64,000 bases of DNA from Mytilus trossulus (GCF_036588685.1 NC_086380.1:35230692-35294691); one strand, 5' to 3'; positions 34,966 through 49,230 are shown, counted from the stretch's first letter. Program-made: numbers and translations. Notes: generated by a model from the sequence alone, not told the origin.

Positions 34966-36044
34966 ATGATGAGTTTATTTTCATATTATAATGAAATTGG
35001 ATACAGTGTGCAAAAGTAAATAATTGCCCAATTGGTCTAATATTTACAGAGTGTTATTTTATTATCAAAACCATTGATTTAAGGCAAATACGCGAATTTG
35101 TTTTTTTTAGAAATATTTTTTTTCATCAAAATATTAGACCTAAAACATTTATCTTTAACATGGTCTGCTTAAGATTTTGAATTCATTTGTTGCAGATATT
35201 TGAATACTTAATTCTCATATTCGAAAGAACGTGCAGACGACTGCCATCGTTTTCATCAAAACAAATTTGACCTTGAAATTTTTCATTGGAACAGTTTGTC
35301 GTATTCATTATGATAAATTTAGGTTCAATCTTGTGTATTGTTTCTTAAGTTGACTAGTATATAACTTGAACTTCTATGTAGAAATAATGCGAAGTTTTCA
35401 TTCCCACTATTTATAGAGTTTAGGTATTGTAGGGAAACCATAATCTTTCGTCACATGTATATACATTACATATTCATATTACCACACACATATGTAGCAT
35501 GAACAAAACATGTTCGCCAATGTGTCCATTATCTCGCATTAATGAAACAGTTTCACATGTCAGGTGTTAGGACAAAATGCACAAAAGTGCGTGTTTCATT
35601 CAACGGAAAGACATGGTATCTATCTAAATGTATCAATTTTCTGAAGCTTAGAAAAATGATAATAACACTAGATTGGGCGCATCTGAAGCGCTTTTCATGA
35701 TTCACCGTCAGGAACGTCTATAATAGCAAATATATTTTCATCTAAAACAGGTGACTTATGCATTGTCAATAAGGAAAGTTTCTATATCTAAAATCACAGG
35801 GATTAAAATGTAACACGTCATCAATTTGAATATTATTTCACTAAAAAATTACAAGAGTGATCTTTTTTTCATTTTTAAATTTACCCCTTTCAGTTAATGA
35901 AACTATCAGAGGAAAAGTGTAATTCTTCTAAAGTACTTCTAGCAATAACAGGAATCGAAATCACCAAGCAAAAGACTGGAAGAGTTGAGTGCCTAGAGTA
36001 ATCTTAAGTCATATTCCCAGGGATCAAGGCGAACAACAAAAAAA

Positions 36045-36232
36045 GATTGACATGTAAAAGCAACAGTAGTATACCGCTGTTTATTGAGAAAAAAAACCAA
36101 ATCCAGGTTACAAACTAAACCCAAAGGAAACACATGAACTATAAGAGGAAAACAACGAAACAACACAACACTGATCGATGTGTAAAAAATAAAACGACAA
36201 TGCAACATACATAGAAACAAACTAATTTGAAA
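36045..36232 (+). repeat. Interspersed repeat, second copy of 3245-3440
   Basis: AGCAACAGTAGTATACCGCT, CAGGTTACAAACTAAAC and ACGACAATGCAACATACATA align with 3250-3430. It is non-coding. Confidence 0.5.
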
Positions 36233-36689
36233 TAACTGCTATATCACTCTTTTTTTAATTCGAGATATAATTGGTATTTTTCAGTTGATATAATACGCTT
36301 ACCTCCCTAAATTCACTTATTGTTTTTTGGGAGTACTTCTATGTAAAAACATAGGTACGTAATCTATCTAAAACATCTTAGGATCATGTTCGATTTAAAA
36401 AAAAAAAATATGACACTGAAGATGAACATTTTTAAGTCATTTCCATAATCATGATAATATTCAAAAACAAAATTGTACAAAATTACACAAAGATGGAAAA
36501 TGTTCAAAATTGATACACATTCTGAAATTTTAGAAGGAGTTATCTTTATGATTTTCTTCTTTCAATTAATGTTATTGTGTTTAATATATAAATTGATGTT
36601 CCATTAATTGCCATAAACACAAAACACCTAACACTGCAAATTGAATATAATGGTGAATAAAAACAACATAATATGCCTTTCAAACGTTT

Positions 36690-37060
36690 TTTGATTCGAG
36701 CGTCACTGATGAGTCTTATGTAGATAAAACGCATGTCTGGTGTATAAATATAAAATTCTAATCCTTGTATCTATGATGAGTTTAATTATAACAGATATGA
36801 ACTAAGGTCAATTAAAATTTGCATTAAAGTGGGAGTCATTCCAAAACAAAAAATCTTCATTTACGTGCATAAATGCTATAAGACTGAAGATAAATACCAA
36901 ATTCATATAAATCCCCGAGTCGACCGGCGACAACAGCAATATTCACTCAGTAAATAGTTATCAAAGTGACCAGGCTTATAATTTATTACGCCAGATGCGC
37001 GTTTTGTCTACAATAGACTCAAAACCGCGGCTAAGAAAATCCTTTGTATTTCGAATAATT
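36690..37060. repeat. Two R3 fragments in opposite orientation
   Basis: 36690-36790 carries GATTCGAGCGTCACTGATGA and TGTCTGGTGTA (minus). 36955-37060 carries AGTTATCAAAGTGACCAGGC and TTACGCCAGATGCGCGTTTT (plus). The pair faces each other across about 165 bp. Confidence 0.5.
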
Positions 37061-37267
37061 TATAGTTTGGTAAAAAAGCGATTTTTGCCATTGACTTGTA
37101 GATGTTGTCTTCCCAATCATTTTTACTTTTACATTCCTCTTTCACTATTAAAGTTTTTAACACAATAGGCAAACACGCAATAATTGGTACTAAGGCTACA
37201 CGACAGTGTCTGTGAGTTTTGGGGTGAACAGACAGTAGATAGTCTTAAGAGCTACAGTAACCAATAT

Positions 37268-37510
37268 AAAACAAGAAGATGCATTATGATTGCCAATGAG
37301 ACAACTCTTCAAAAATGACAAAGGGACACAGAAATTACCAACTGTAGGTCACCGTATGACCTTCATCACAGAACAAAGCTCATACCGCATAGTCAGCTAT
37401 AAAAGGCCCCGAGTGAATAACAAATGTAAAATAATTCAAAGGAGAAAACTAACAGCCTAACTAATGTACTAAACAATGAACCAAATCACAGCGACAAACG
37501 ACATCCCGTG
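37268..37510 (+). repeat. Interspersed repeat R1, truncated
   Basis: AGAAGATGCATTATGATTGC, CAATGAGACAACTCTTCA, GTAGGTCACCGTATGACCTT and CATAGTCAGCTATAAAAGGC are shared with the other R1 copies. It breaks off near 37510. Confidence 0.6.
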
Positions 37511-38189
37511 AATGACAGCTTTTGTTTAGTGTAAGACCAGTCGGCGATTGATACCGGTAACCTTCTTTTTTGTTTCAATTGTCCAACACAATATAACACC
37601 TGCATTAAATACACCATATACAGTTGACATTTTGCTTATAGTATCTGAACAAATAGACCAAATTGCGAAAACTTTACATTGGCTAATAATCCATGAAAAT
37701 GAGGTCAAGGTCAATTGAGCGGTAATCCGGTGTCTTTGGTTCTATACAACAAAACTGATTATGCTATTACTGACAAAAGAAGAAGAATCCCAATCTGTGA
37801 CTCTTTGTTGGAGATTACGACAGTTTTCACACTTAACACATATTTAACATATCTAAGGGCAATTACTAAACCACATTTTGTTTTTCTTTCATAAAGATTT
37901 TTAAAAAGTATTGTGCTGAAAAGTACTTACAATAAAATTTTCATATAATAAATATTTCCAAGGCATATAACTCTTTTAAAAATAGTAAGATTCGAAAAAC
38001 TCTGATAAAAATTGTACACTTGAATGCACTAACAATAAAACAATTTTGCAGATGCCATCACAATTTTGTTAAACGCTAAGGAATATTCATTTCACAGATG
38101 GAAAATGATATGTTCCAAATGTTTTAACTACAATCCTTGAGCTACATATACAATCCCTTTCCCTTTTCCCCGAATGGTACTGACTGAAT

Positions 38190-38412
38190 TAGACTTATAA
38201 CATGGTTTGTACTAAGATTAGAAACACAAAGGGTTCTCCATATGGAGCAGGATCTGCTTACCTTTCAGGAGCACCAGAAATTACCCCAGTTTTTGGTTAG
38301 GTTTGTTTTTACCCAGTCTTTAGTTTCTATGTTGTGTTTCGTGTACATTTGTTTGCCTGTTGGTCTTTTTCATTTTTAGCTATTGCATTGCCAGTTTATT
38401 TTCGACTTATGA
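38190..38412 (+). repeat. Interspersed repeat, second copy of 865-1145
   Basis: ACTGAATTAGACTTATAACA, ATCTGCTTACCTTTCAGGAG, CAGTTTATTTTCGACTTATG and AGTTTGAATATCTTTTGCC match 865-1145 on the same strand. Confidence 0.5.
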
Positions 38413-39159
38413 GTTTGAATATCTTTTGCCTCTTTTCAACATAATCAATATTTCCAAGGGACATACCTCTTTTAAAATATTTGACCGGTACTGATTTCTA
38501 TACTCCTCTGAGAAATTCCTGACATAAATCTCTGATACAAGTTTGATAAAAATCTGACAAGAATTGTACAATGAGAAAATCAACAAGGCTGAATAAACTG
38601 ATGGATGCAAACATAGACAGTCGATCATTATAAGTTTCATATCTGTGACATCAAACTACATTAAACCAAAATAGTACTTACTGTAAATTTAAACTTTATC
38701 ATACAGGATGGACTTACTAAATAGACAGACTGACTGAGAGATATATAGACAGGGAAATATTTATGCCATTTCTTTATCATTGGCCAGTCATAAATACTGG
38801 GGAAACACATTCTCCTTCCTTTAGGGAGTGAAACATCATAATGGTTGAATTTCTGGCATGTTATTGATTAAATTGAATATAAACGTTTCAATTTTAATAA
38901 AAAAAAATCATAAAGAATCGAATATCATATACAAAATATAGTAAAAAAAATAATATCACAGTTCAGGTTGATACAATTCATAAACAACATAACATGTATG
39001 TCTGCTGGTCTTGTTAATTTCAGCTAAAAATTACCTAGTTTATAAAAGAAGACATCTTGAATGTTATTGTAGCTGCTTCAGATTAAGTGAGTACTATGTT
39101 TTCCTTTACAAACATGTTACACAGTCTGAAATCTATTGGCAGATTTGGAGAAATGTAGT

Positions 39160-42100
39160 TTATGAATGATGAAAGAAACTAACAAAGTCATTTAAAGGTT
39201 TTACTGTTCCAACTCCAACATCTGGGTCCATACTGATAAAATCACTTATATTATTGTCACATTCTGAAATTAGAAAAATAACCAAAAAAAATAATTCAAA
39301 TTATGTGTAAACATGAAAAGTATCAGATAGACTTATCAACAATTTTAAAAGTCTCTTCAGTAATGCTTGAGGCCAAAATATTTGTTACTCCAAAACCTGA
39401 TACATTTAACAGTAAAGGGCCCACATTGTACCAATTGCAAAATGTGCTTTACATGAAGGAGATATATTCCTTATTTTTAATATAATTATTAAACAATAAT
39501 TCTTATATGATTTGTATATTAAGGAATACTTTGATATGATTGGTCGAGAGGACTTCCGGTAGTTGATCTTGACGTTAGTTATTTCTCGATAGACAACCTT
39601 GACCAAACTTCTTTTCCTAACCAATGTAAACAAGATAGCAGCGATAAAAACACCAACATTAACAAAATTTATTTTCACTGCACTTTTTTCATTAATAAAA
39701 TAATACACAAAAACATTAGTTTGAATGATAATTTTGCAGTTTACTTTTTATCAGATAGCAAATTTCATTGAGTACATATTTTTGCATTAACCAACAAATA
39801 TATTCATGCGCAAGGCCAATGCAATGACATAAATATACAATTTATGTGTGATAGGGGTAACAAGTGTGGCAAATATATCCCTTATCTCCAGTTTTAAAGA
39901 ATTATAAGGATTAAACTCCTTTTTAAAGGAATTTATCAGTATATTAACTGGACTAAGTCACTCATAAACATATTATAAAAGTCCTTAGGATTTTTATATG
40001 TTCGTGAGTAAACAGGTGGAGTTTATACACTTTAAAAAGGCATTTAATTCTATAATATTAGCAAATCATTAACTGTGGTTTAAATTATTTACGCTGAATT
40101 TCAGTCATTCAAATTTTAATTGTAAAATCCACAGTACCTTTGGTTTTAATACACTGATATGTTGGTGGGGGATGTAGGTAATTTCCATCTTCATTTAACA
40201 TGTGACTCCTATCTGAAGCAAAATTCTGCAGAAATATTGGTGCTGAGATTACTCGAAAAAATCTAAAATCAAAAAGATGTTTCTTCTGCTTAAGTTTTCT
40301 GACAAGAAATATCAGGTAGAGATGAAGTAATAAAATACTGTAAAATCAGAATTTATTGCATGCATTTATTATAATTGCAATTTTGACTCATAGACTAAAA
40401 CTTGATTTAAATATTTGCGATATTGATAAAAATCCTATTAATTCATATACAAAAATTTTAAATGCCTATTAAATTATTGCGATAATAATCCTGTCGCATT
40501 TTTCGCAATAACAAAAATCATAGCAATAGTTTCTAAATTTACAGTATTTAAGTATCCACATCTGTTAATTTCGCAATTCTTTTATTGCATTGAAAAAGTC
40601 TTGCACACTTGCAGTGTGATTTCATTTTTGTTTACACAATAAATATAATATAATGGAAAGTGCTTTTTATTCTTGTGGCTTGCATTATAGCACTTGATAT
40701 ATTTTTTGGCCCCAAAAAAAAATTAAAATCAAACTTCACATAAATGCACTTTACAAGTCAATTATAAATATTGTACAATACTCAATAACAATCTTATGAT
40801 GATACAGTGAATAGTTATCAAAGGTACCAGGATTATAATTTAGTACGCCAGATGCGCATTTTTCATCTACATAAGACTCATCAGTAACACTTATATCAAA
40901 ATATTTATAAAGCCAAACAAGAACAAAGTTGAAGAGCATTGAGGATCCAAAATTCCAAAAAATGGTGCCAAATACGGCTAAGGTTATCTAACATGTCCTT
41001 ACATATTAGCTCTATCAGTTAGAAATGTACCTTATACAAATCAATATAAAAAAATTTGATACAGCTAAATATGAATACGTAAAACTATTTTTTTTTAAAT
41101 ATGTACTACTTTCTTGTTATGTTCTTTCTGACACGGCCATAATGGTGGTTCTATACCTAGTATGACAGTGCAATGCAACTTGTTTATGTTGAAACCCCAT
41201 CACGTAATTTTGCTCTCTCTTTCTGATTTTTTCTGTCCATTTTTTTTCTTTTTGTAGTCTTGGAATTAACTTTTCATCCATAAAACTACAGATATACATC
41301 TTTGATAGAGTGGGGATCTCATTTTAGCCACATCTTTTCGTGTTTCTAGTTTATGTTCAGGTCTAAATGTTTTTGAAGAATACTGACGATAACTTAAAGG
41401 CAAAATATTCTTAAGCTTGAAAACGTACTTATTTGAATACAATCATCTGAAAAGTTAGATTAAAGGGTGTTTGAAATTTCCTGATTTTTTGTCAATGGGG
41501 GACACATATTCGCCGTTTTTACACATCTATTTAAAACCAAATAACCGCAGCTTTAAACGACATTGATCAAATCATTTTCATTATAGATGAATAACAGACA
41601 TTTCAAAGGTGTTAAGAATTGAAATCTAGGGCATTCAGTCAAAGAATTACTTACAAAGACTTTTTTGAATTTGCGTTTTTTCTTCAGGAAATTGGCTGAA
41701 AATCGTCTGTTTTAAGATGATTTTCAGTAGGTGCCACAATTTTGTCTCAGTTTTAAAAAATAATCAAATTTGTTATATAATACCATTTACCAGTATATGT
41801 CTTCCATTTCAGCCATCCTTTGAAGTTTTTACACCTCAAAATCATAAAACGGCGAAATTGTGTCCCCGGCGAATATGGGCGCCCCACTCTACTGTATAGA
41901 GGGTTATTTTCGCACGTGTAAAATTTGGTGATTTAACCTGAATAAAGTACTTAAAATATTTTGGCGGTTATTATTTTGGCGGTTATTATTTTGGCGATTT
42001 TGTTCTATCCACGAAAAAAAGCAAAAAATTTACACCCCGTGAAAATAACCTGCTATACAGTATCTGCAGTGTTCTAACCTAAAATTACGAAATTATCTTA

Positions 42101-45086
42101 TTGTCTTATATTGTACATACCTATGATATTGTGGTTGTAATGTTTGATTGGATCTTATTCCCTCTAAAAAGTAGGTTTTGAAGTCACATGGGAAGGGTAA
42201 GGACGTGTCAAGGTCATATACTAAGGATTCTTTCTCAGACTGCTTATATATAAATATCACATGGTAATCCTACAATGATAAAGACATTCTAAATAAAGTA
42301 TTCAATCTTATATCCAAAGGGAGGTAATGCAATTTTAAAACAGACAAATATTCTGATTAGTGTTAAGTGATTCACTGTTAATAAGGTGATTGGTGGATGA
42401 CAATTAGATGGCTGTTTAAGGTTGTACCCAACATCTTGACTAAAATTAATTTGGCTCGTTAAATTTTCATAAAACTTTGACAAAATATTTACTTTGACCC
42501 TTTAAAAAAAATATAAAAAAATTAAAAAACTTGAACCAATCACTTTCTCAGAAAAAAATGGTTAGATATATAGCAGTTTGACACACTAATTTTGATCATT
42601 GAGAAGCTTAATATTTCCATAACAATACAAAGTGATTAAAACATTTAGCTGATTTTACACAGTTATCTCCCTGTAGTGTTAGGTACCACCTTAATGTCTA
42701 GTGGCAGATTAAAGGCATATTCAGGATGAAAACATGGTTATGTGCCATTTTGTGATATGAAAAATTAACCTTGCTCTGTACTTTATATTTAAAACCAACA
42801 TGCTGAGCCAGATTTTTAACATGCTTGTTTACAATGTACAGTTCGCAGGAAGATATGTAACTTTTGTATACCTAGAAATGCTATTTTGACTTAGAACTGA
42901 CCATTCTTAAGATAGCTCTTTCTTCCTTAAATGCTAATAATATATTGCGTTTAGCCCAGAAGCAGTGGATACCTTTAAACCTTAATGTGACCTTTCCAAA
43001 AATCAGTATTATTAGACAAGAAAAAACTCATTACCAGGTGATATAAATTGAAATAAAATAAAAAAATGACAATTTTTAAATGGTGGTATGAAATGATATC
43101 TGCCTCACCCATATCACAAGAGTATCTTCTCTTTGACTTGACTTCTGCTGCCATAATGGTATCTGTAAAATAATAATAAAAATGTAGCATTAAAAAATGT
43201 AAGCTTCCAATATCTTATATATAGTGCTATATAATTATTACTAATAAATTTTCATTTGGATCTGTTCTTCACACAGATTAGTATCTGAAGTGTTAAATTT
43301 TCTCTACAATATATGAACATTGGTTGTGTAAGCAATTTAATTTTCTGTGAAAAGTTAAACAGTATTAAAAGCATGTTTTTACCTCATTTAGTTTTCTTTA
43401 CAATTTGATCAATAAAAATGATAATCTATAAAACTGTATTGTAAGAAGCAGATTTAGATAGTTTTGAAGGGGGCCCCTCTCCCCTTTTGTGGGAAAAATT
43501 TGGTCGTTTATATAGGGAATCACTAAAGCAAGAATAAAGCAGGCCCCCCTCTTAGGCAGTCAGTGGGCCCCTCTTATGAAAATTTCGGATCATCATGATC
43601 ATTTACATAAAAATTATTTATTTTTCTTTAACCATTAAATCAATTTTAGTACCTACCACTTTGTCTTTGTTTGATATGAATACACAGTAACAGTTATCAA
43701 GTAAAGCAGGATGGTGATTCTTCACATATTCACAAACCTTCCAAACATTTTCTTCACTAAAAAAAGATTAATTGATTATAAATAAGACTTCCAATATATA
43801 TTTTATATGTTGTGATTTTATACTATTGTTTCAGAAAAGGGAGAAGGTTTGGTACAACTAAAATGTTTAATCTCGCTGCAAATGAAGATTAGAGAAAAAA
43901 GGGGTTAACAAAATGAAGATAAGAGAAAAAAGGAGTGAAAATTAAGTGACACTGTTTACAGAACAACAAACCCCCGCCCCCTCTCCATCCAGACCCTCAT
44001 ATAAACATGATAAAAGTCCATAAGCGTAAATTTTAATTCATACAACTATTATCCTTTTTCTTCAATCTATTTCTACTTTATACTGACTGCCTTCAACACA
44101 TTGCAGTTTATGTCACTTATTATGTATGTACTAATTTTTATTTATTTTTGTTCATGCTGAAGGATGGTATAAATTTGGTATGTCACAATAATGTGAGTGG
44201 ATACATGTTGTAGACTGTTCAATCATTTGTATTTATATATTTTTAGGATGACAAGTTATTATTATATATTCTAGTGTTGATTTGACTTAAGATGATATAC
44301 TTGTCCTTTTTTTGAGCATGGTGAGCGAGATAAAACTGTCATTAAAATTATACTTCGAAGAAAACTAAGTGCGCTGTTTTCCTCATTATATGACTTAGTC
44401 CAAACAATTATGACATCTATTGTATTATTTTTCTTTGACACCTTACATCAACGCAGGAAGGCATCAAAGCAAAAATTTAAATTAGCCTCCAAGACGTCAT
44501 AATCATTGAGACTACAATATGACTATGACATAATAGGTCTGATTGAAATGTCACACCTAGGTATCTCTTTTAGCATGTTTAAGTAGTCATTATGTACAGG
44601 AATGGATCTTTATTTTGGCTGATGTACAGAACATACACCTTATCGCTATAAAATATCTGACGCCACAATGGAAAAGAGATTGTGGAACGACGTCAAAAGC
44701 TTAAGCTGAGCAGATTCACAGGTCAACCATCGGAGATTTCTAAATAGCTATATTAAGGTGTATTGCTTGTGAGGAAGACAGGCCATTTTTAATGTATTTT
44801 TTGTATAATGCACGTGCACTGGGATATGCTGAATTATTTTTATCAGGAAGAAATAGGTTAGCAAGAATGAACTTTTGTAAATGTAAAATATAATTTGCCT
44901 ATTTCATCATGCAGAATCTTTTTCTTGTCACTATTTTGCAAATAAGAAGGAAAACAGAAAGTAAACATATTTTCCCTTGGCATAAAACATAGTTGTAAAG
45001 TACCAATAACACTTTGTGTATACGCATTCTTCTTTCAATAATGGTAATTCTGGGTTTTTCACTAATTCATGTTCGTTGTCAGTCAT
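39160..45086 (-). CDS. NTAQ1: Protein N-terminal glutamine amidohydrolase, complete
   Basis: Six exons join in phase to 204 aa, close to the human 205 aa: 45086-45004, 43756-43657, 43162-43109, 42269-42121, 40262-40138 and 39263-39160 (TAA at 39162-39160). The enzyme deamidates N-terminal Gln to Glu in the Arg/N-degron pathway, a step before arginylation and proteasomal degradation. The catalytic Cys is residue 28 (CYCEENVW), His is residue 82 in the WDYHV motif split between exons 3 and 4, and Asp is residue 98 (VYDLD). Further hallmarks are [24 protein letters not shown] and FISMDPDVG. Donors are GTACTT, GTAGGT, GTGAGG, GTATGT and GTACTG. ATG 45086 is chosen because no other in-frame ATG lies upstream before a stop; it places Cys28 at the human position. 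Nothing in the neighbours points to a shared pathway. Confidence 0.97.
40336..40546. mobile_element. MITE with TACTGTAAA termini in NTAQ1 intron 4
   Basis: The left end TACTGTAAAATCAGAATTTA and the right end (reverse complement TACTGTAAATTTAGAAACTA) are inverted repeats that continue into TTGC. The 211-bp AT-rich body contains repeated TTGCGAT-like words. TA borders would fit a Tc1/mariner-type target, but this is inference. Confidence 0.6.
40809..41000 (+). repeat. Interspersed repeat R3 in NTAQ1 intron 4
   Basis: AGTTATCAAAGGTACCAGGA, TTTAGTACGCCAGATGCGCA, GACTCATCAGTAACACT, GCATTGAGGATCCAAAATTC and AAATACGGCTAAGGTTATCT mark a nearly full R3. Confidence 0.7.
41890..42062. mobile_element. 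MITE with TACTGTATAG termini in NTAQ1 intron 4
   Basis: TACTGTATAGAGGGTTATTT at the left and TACTGTATAGCAGGTTATTT (reverse complement of the right end) are inverted repeats, continuing to GTGTAAA. The 173-bp body has the direct repeat TTTTGGCGGTTATTA twice in tandem. Similar sequences are widespread in marine invertebrates as I recall. It is non-coding. Confidence 0.7.
43440..43590. repeat. Interspersed repeat, also at 46405-46495
   Basis: TATATAGGGAATCACT, CTCTTAGGCAGTCAGTGGGC and CCCCTCTTATGAAAATT recur at 46405-46495. This copy lies in NTAQ1 intron 2. A fragment of R2 (TACTATTGTTTCAGAAAAGG) is at 43818-43885 in intron 1. Confidence 0.5.
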
Positions 45087-45554
45087 ACTTTCGATTTCCT
45101 TTTCTACTTTCACTTTCCAAAGAGAAAGCGTTCAAATGATCTAGAAAAGAAGCGTTAAATTGAAAATATTTGGTTTTACCAAAATCCCCAAATATATAGA
45201 CTACAAGATAGAACAACAACGTAATTTTTTTTATGAGATCCCGGCAGAATTCGAATTACTTTTTTTGCTAAAGACTCTGCATTATATAAGGCAATCACTT
45301 TTGCTATTAATATGTACTTTTTAATGATAAAACAATCATAATACATAGTGTTATTAAACCAATGATCGCTATGGTCACCATCAATCTTCTTATAATTCAA
45401 AGTTCTTATAATTACTTAGACTGAAACTTTAAAGTAAAAACTATCACAGTTCTTTTAGTTCCATTAATTGACTTGGTGCATTATCGCAAATGATTTTTTT
45501 AATCCTTCCAACATACTGTTCACACAAAACCTGTTGGAAGTGCTATCATGTAGT

Positions 45555-45674
45555 TTTGCAGGTTGCAGATTGCGGGTCGCAGGTTGCAGGTTGCCGAGGT
45601 CACATATATAAATAGTATATGTAAAAAGGTCACATTAGGAGAGTTAATACATATAACCCCCCCCCCCCCCCCCC
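45555..45674. repeat. GCAGGTT minisatellite and an 18-bp C tract
   Basis: At 45555-45594 four to five copies of TTGCAGGTTGCAG-like units occur, followed at 45657-45674 by a run of 18 C. Both lie upstream of NTAQ1. The stretch 45087-45550 shows no recognisable promoter motif, and 45675-46400 holds nothing I recognise. Confidence 0.6.
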
Positions 45675-46829
45675 ATGACTGATAAATTTACAATTTATTT
45701 CTAACAGCACATATACTGTAGGGTTGAAGTATTTTGTCAGTATCCAATTTTGTCATTCAATTTAACTTATTTAACAATTTAATTTTTACTCTTCAAATGC
45801 TAATATCATAACATTAATACATATCCATGTAACCATCTTTTTATGCTTATCATACTCAGTGTATATAAAGTGCGAATCCAGCTAGTTCATTTTTACTGTT
45901 ATATGCGGGTATGTTTATTGTAGAATAAAGGATCATGGGAAAACTGTATTTGTTTACGTTTTGAAAATATCAAGTTAAAGGATTTTAAGTTAAGTTTTAA
46001 CATATTTTCATTGTGATATGTCTTTATAAGATACAAACATAGCATTAAAGTTCAAATAAGTGTTATGAAAGCATCGTAATATAGCATATCGATTATTGAA
46101 AGCGATCCATTTTAACTATAGATGCGATGAATTATCACTGTTAGTGCAGTCATTATTAATGTAGAATTTTCAAAGATGCGAGGAATTTTTATTGTTGAAT
46201 TATGTGATAAATGCACTTGCAACAAATGAAAAAAAAACTTAGTTGATGACTTTAGGATTTATGAAACATGTATTTTCAAATTGAAATACAAACTCATCAT
46301 TCATTCTTCATCAAATATATATATTATAGCTTTTCAAACTTGTAACAAAAGCGATTCTCAAAATGTCATATTGTATTCTTCTGGTTACGTTCTCCTTGAT
46401 TTTAACTTATATAGGGAATCACTGGAAGGTGACAGCAGCGGGCCCTCTTAGGCAGTCAGTGGGCCCCTACTTATGAAAAATTCTAGATCCGCGAATGGAT
46501 ACTACCGCAGAGGTAAAACCATGCACATTTGGTTTATTGTACGCGAAATGCATGCTACAGTTAATTTTTGTTGATCTTACACCCTTTGGAACTCTATGTG
46601 GGCTATTTCATCAACTAGGCAAAAAAATCCCCAAACTAGATACACGGTTAGATTCAGCATGTCAACGAATTCCAAATATCTATATTAAAGGACTTTTGTC
46701 TATAAATTTGGACCCCACAAAATTGAAAAAGGGACCAAAAATATAAAAAAAAAATGCATGCATCGGATACATTTGTTCTTGAAGGCATGACTGCAACAAT
46801 AGGATGAATATACAAAAATATCTTATTCT

Positions 46830-47345
46830 TGGGTCTCATTGGGGGGTTCTGATCCCGGATCCCGCTTACTGTTTTGTCAGATTCCGTATTCAGCTTATTG
46901 TTTTGTCAGATTCCCGTATCCCGCTTATACTATGCAGTTCTAATTTTTATCCGTGTCCCGCTAGACTTCATTTCCCGTTTTTCACTACACAATCATTTGA
47001 CTTTCACCTGTCTCGCTTGCAAAAACTCGGCAATCCGGCGTGACGCTTATACCCAAATGCGACCCACTATTTTACTCTATTTTGACTCATATTAAGCCCA
47101 TTATAAATATATTAAAAAAGTAGCGTAGATTTTTTTATCCCTTTTTATCCCGTCTCGTTTCGTTTTTGAGCCATATATAGATGTCGTATGTGACAATGAG
47201 ACAACTCTCCATCCGAGTCACAATTTATAAAAGTAGACCATTATACGTCAAAATACGGTCTTCAACATGGAGTCTTGGCTCACACCGAACAGCAAGTTAT
47301 AAAGGGCTCCAGTGTAAAATCTTTTAAACGGGAAAACAAAGGTGC
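46830..47345. repeat. GTC-rich dispersed sequence followed by R2 (minus)
   Basis: 46840-47170 contains short repeated phrases (GTTTTGTCAGATTCC twice, TCCCG..TCCCGCTTA repeated) that look like an interspersed element, not coding. 47185-47345 is R2 in reverse: GACAATGAGACAACTCTCCA, AACATGGAGTCTTGGCTCAC and TCTTTTAAACGGGAAAACAA. Nothing recognisable follows between 47346 and 49230 apart from weak short frames near 48637-48967. Confidence 0.45.
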
Positions 47346-49230
47346 AATCTATATCAAGATGTACGTAATTAGTGGTGAAGTGTCATGGAAATGGATAAAA
47401 AAAATAAGGATAAAGATCCCTATACGCTTTATAAGAAACTAAATGGAATACATTTGAAATTAATGTTATTTCTATTGAATTTATTAGAGTGTTTTAAAAC
47501 CAAACTTTCCTCCGTAAGTTAATTTTTATCAAATCTTTCTCTTACTTTATCTATTGTTTGAGCAAGTCGGCTAAATTAAGGTTTTACAGCTAATTTCCTA
47601 ATGCATGTAAAGCAAAACTTTGGTTGGCTTGCTTTGTGTGTATAATTGTTTATACAAACTTTGTAAATAAGATTGACATTTTTAAACAATATGAATAGGC
47701 ATAGTTTAACCTGTATTTTTAATATTTGAATTAAATTGGGTGTTATCATAATGATTATCCAATAAAAAAAACCAAGCAAATCAACTAAAGTCTTGCTCTA
47801 CATGCTTAAAGAAATGAGCTGTAATAGATAAAATAAAATAAAATTATACAGTGAAAATGCACCGCATATACAATAATAATGATTCGCTCCACAGTGAAAA
47901 TGAAAGAATAGTATCATTATTCGACAGTCAACATGACTAGCATTACGAAATCATCATAGTGGAATTAAGTTAAATATGAAGAAACTGAATGACAAAACAT
48001 ATTCTACGTTATACAACTTTAATAATTGTATTAAAATGAATATGTTTTACTGCAACAACATCTAACCTGTTAGTTATAAAGCACCTGCACGATCTGTTCG
48101 TGAAATGTCCTAAATATTCACCTATTTTGGTATATATTTCACAGCTGGATGACTTTAGGCGCGATAAAACCCCGCTCGCATCTCTTACTTTGTTTTATTA
48201 GTATTATGTATTTCTGAACATATACATTTTAACTTATTTTCTTGATTTTCTTCAAAAATTAAAAAAAGTTCGTCTGTTTATTTATCATTCTACAGTAGAC
48301 ATTTATGGCATATACAGTAAAAATGATATTTTAGGATCCGCACTTTACATACACTGATACTGCTTAATTGCTAATAATAGTTCTAAACATTGATCCTAGT
48401 GAAGTTAAAGTAATAAAAGTTCAAACTGACATAGGCTGAACAGGTACGTGATATAGAACACATCAATCTGTCTTAATTAATCTAGTTACATAAACAATAA
48501 AATCCTTTCAGTGGACATTCCAAATCTTTGAGGCTGTAATTAAGAAATTATTGGCTTTAAATAATTATATGCCCTTTTTTGCCAAAACAGAAAATGCAGA
48601 AGAGAAACTTCATTTTGCCGATCTTTACTCGGTGATTTGGCATTTTTGGTTTTCTCTAGCATTTATCTGGTTTCGACAAGTCAAGCTGTAACTTTATTTC
48701 TATGGAACTTTATTCGAGGTAAGGAACATAAAAAACCCACACTTTTAAAACAGAAAAGCGTCCAGTTGCTTGAACGGCAATTTTCTTTATTTCTGTTTCA
48801 CCTCTCAATCTTTAAAAGGGTTTGTCATAGACCAAAGCACAATTAATTTATTAATTTACGTAAAATTTCAGGTGTACAAAGGGACGCGTTTTAAATCGAG
48901 TGACGTTTCATTTCAGGTTGCATGTCTTATCAGCACCTTAGCTTCCAATTACAAGTGCACATCCTAGACATATTTTTTCAAATTATTATAACAAGGGAAA
49001 CAAGTGGTTACTAAAGAAACAAAAGCAACGAAACTGATCTCAACAACATCGTATGACTTAGGAGAAATAAACTTATTTATTCAGGTTAATAAAATAAGTT
49101 TCAAACTGAAAATGAACTGGGTAAGACAATTCAGATGTGAAACACAAGATTAAAAGATGCAGTACTCTGTCAAATGATTTTAGAAAAACGGAAATTCCAC
49201 TTTAACTGGTAACTAAATATATAAATAAAA

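Noticed and set aside
48637-48967. Two overlapping plus-strand frames that could be exons
   Set aside because: No consistent acceptor-donor pair joins them to anything, and the sequences match no family I know.
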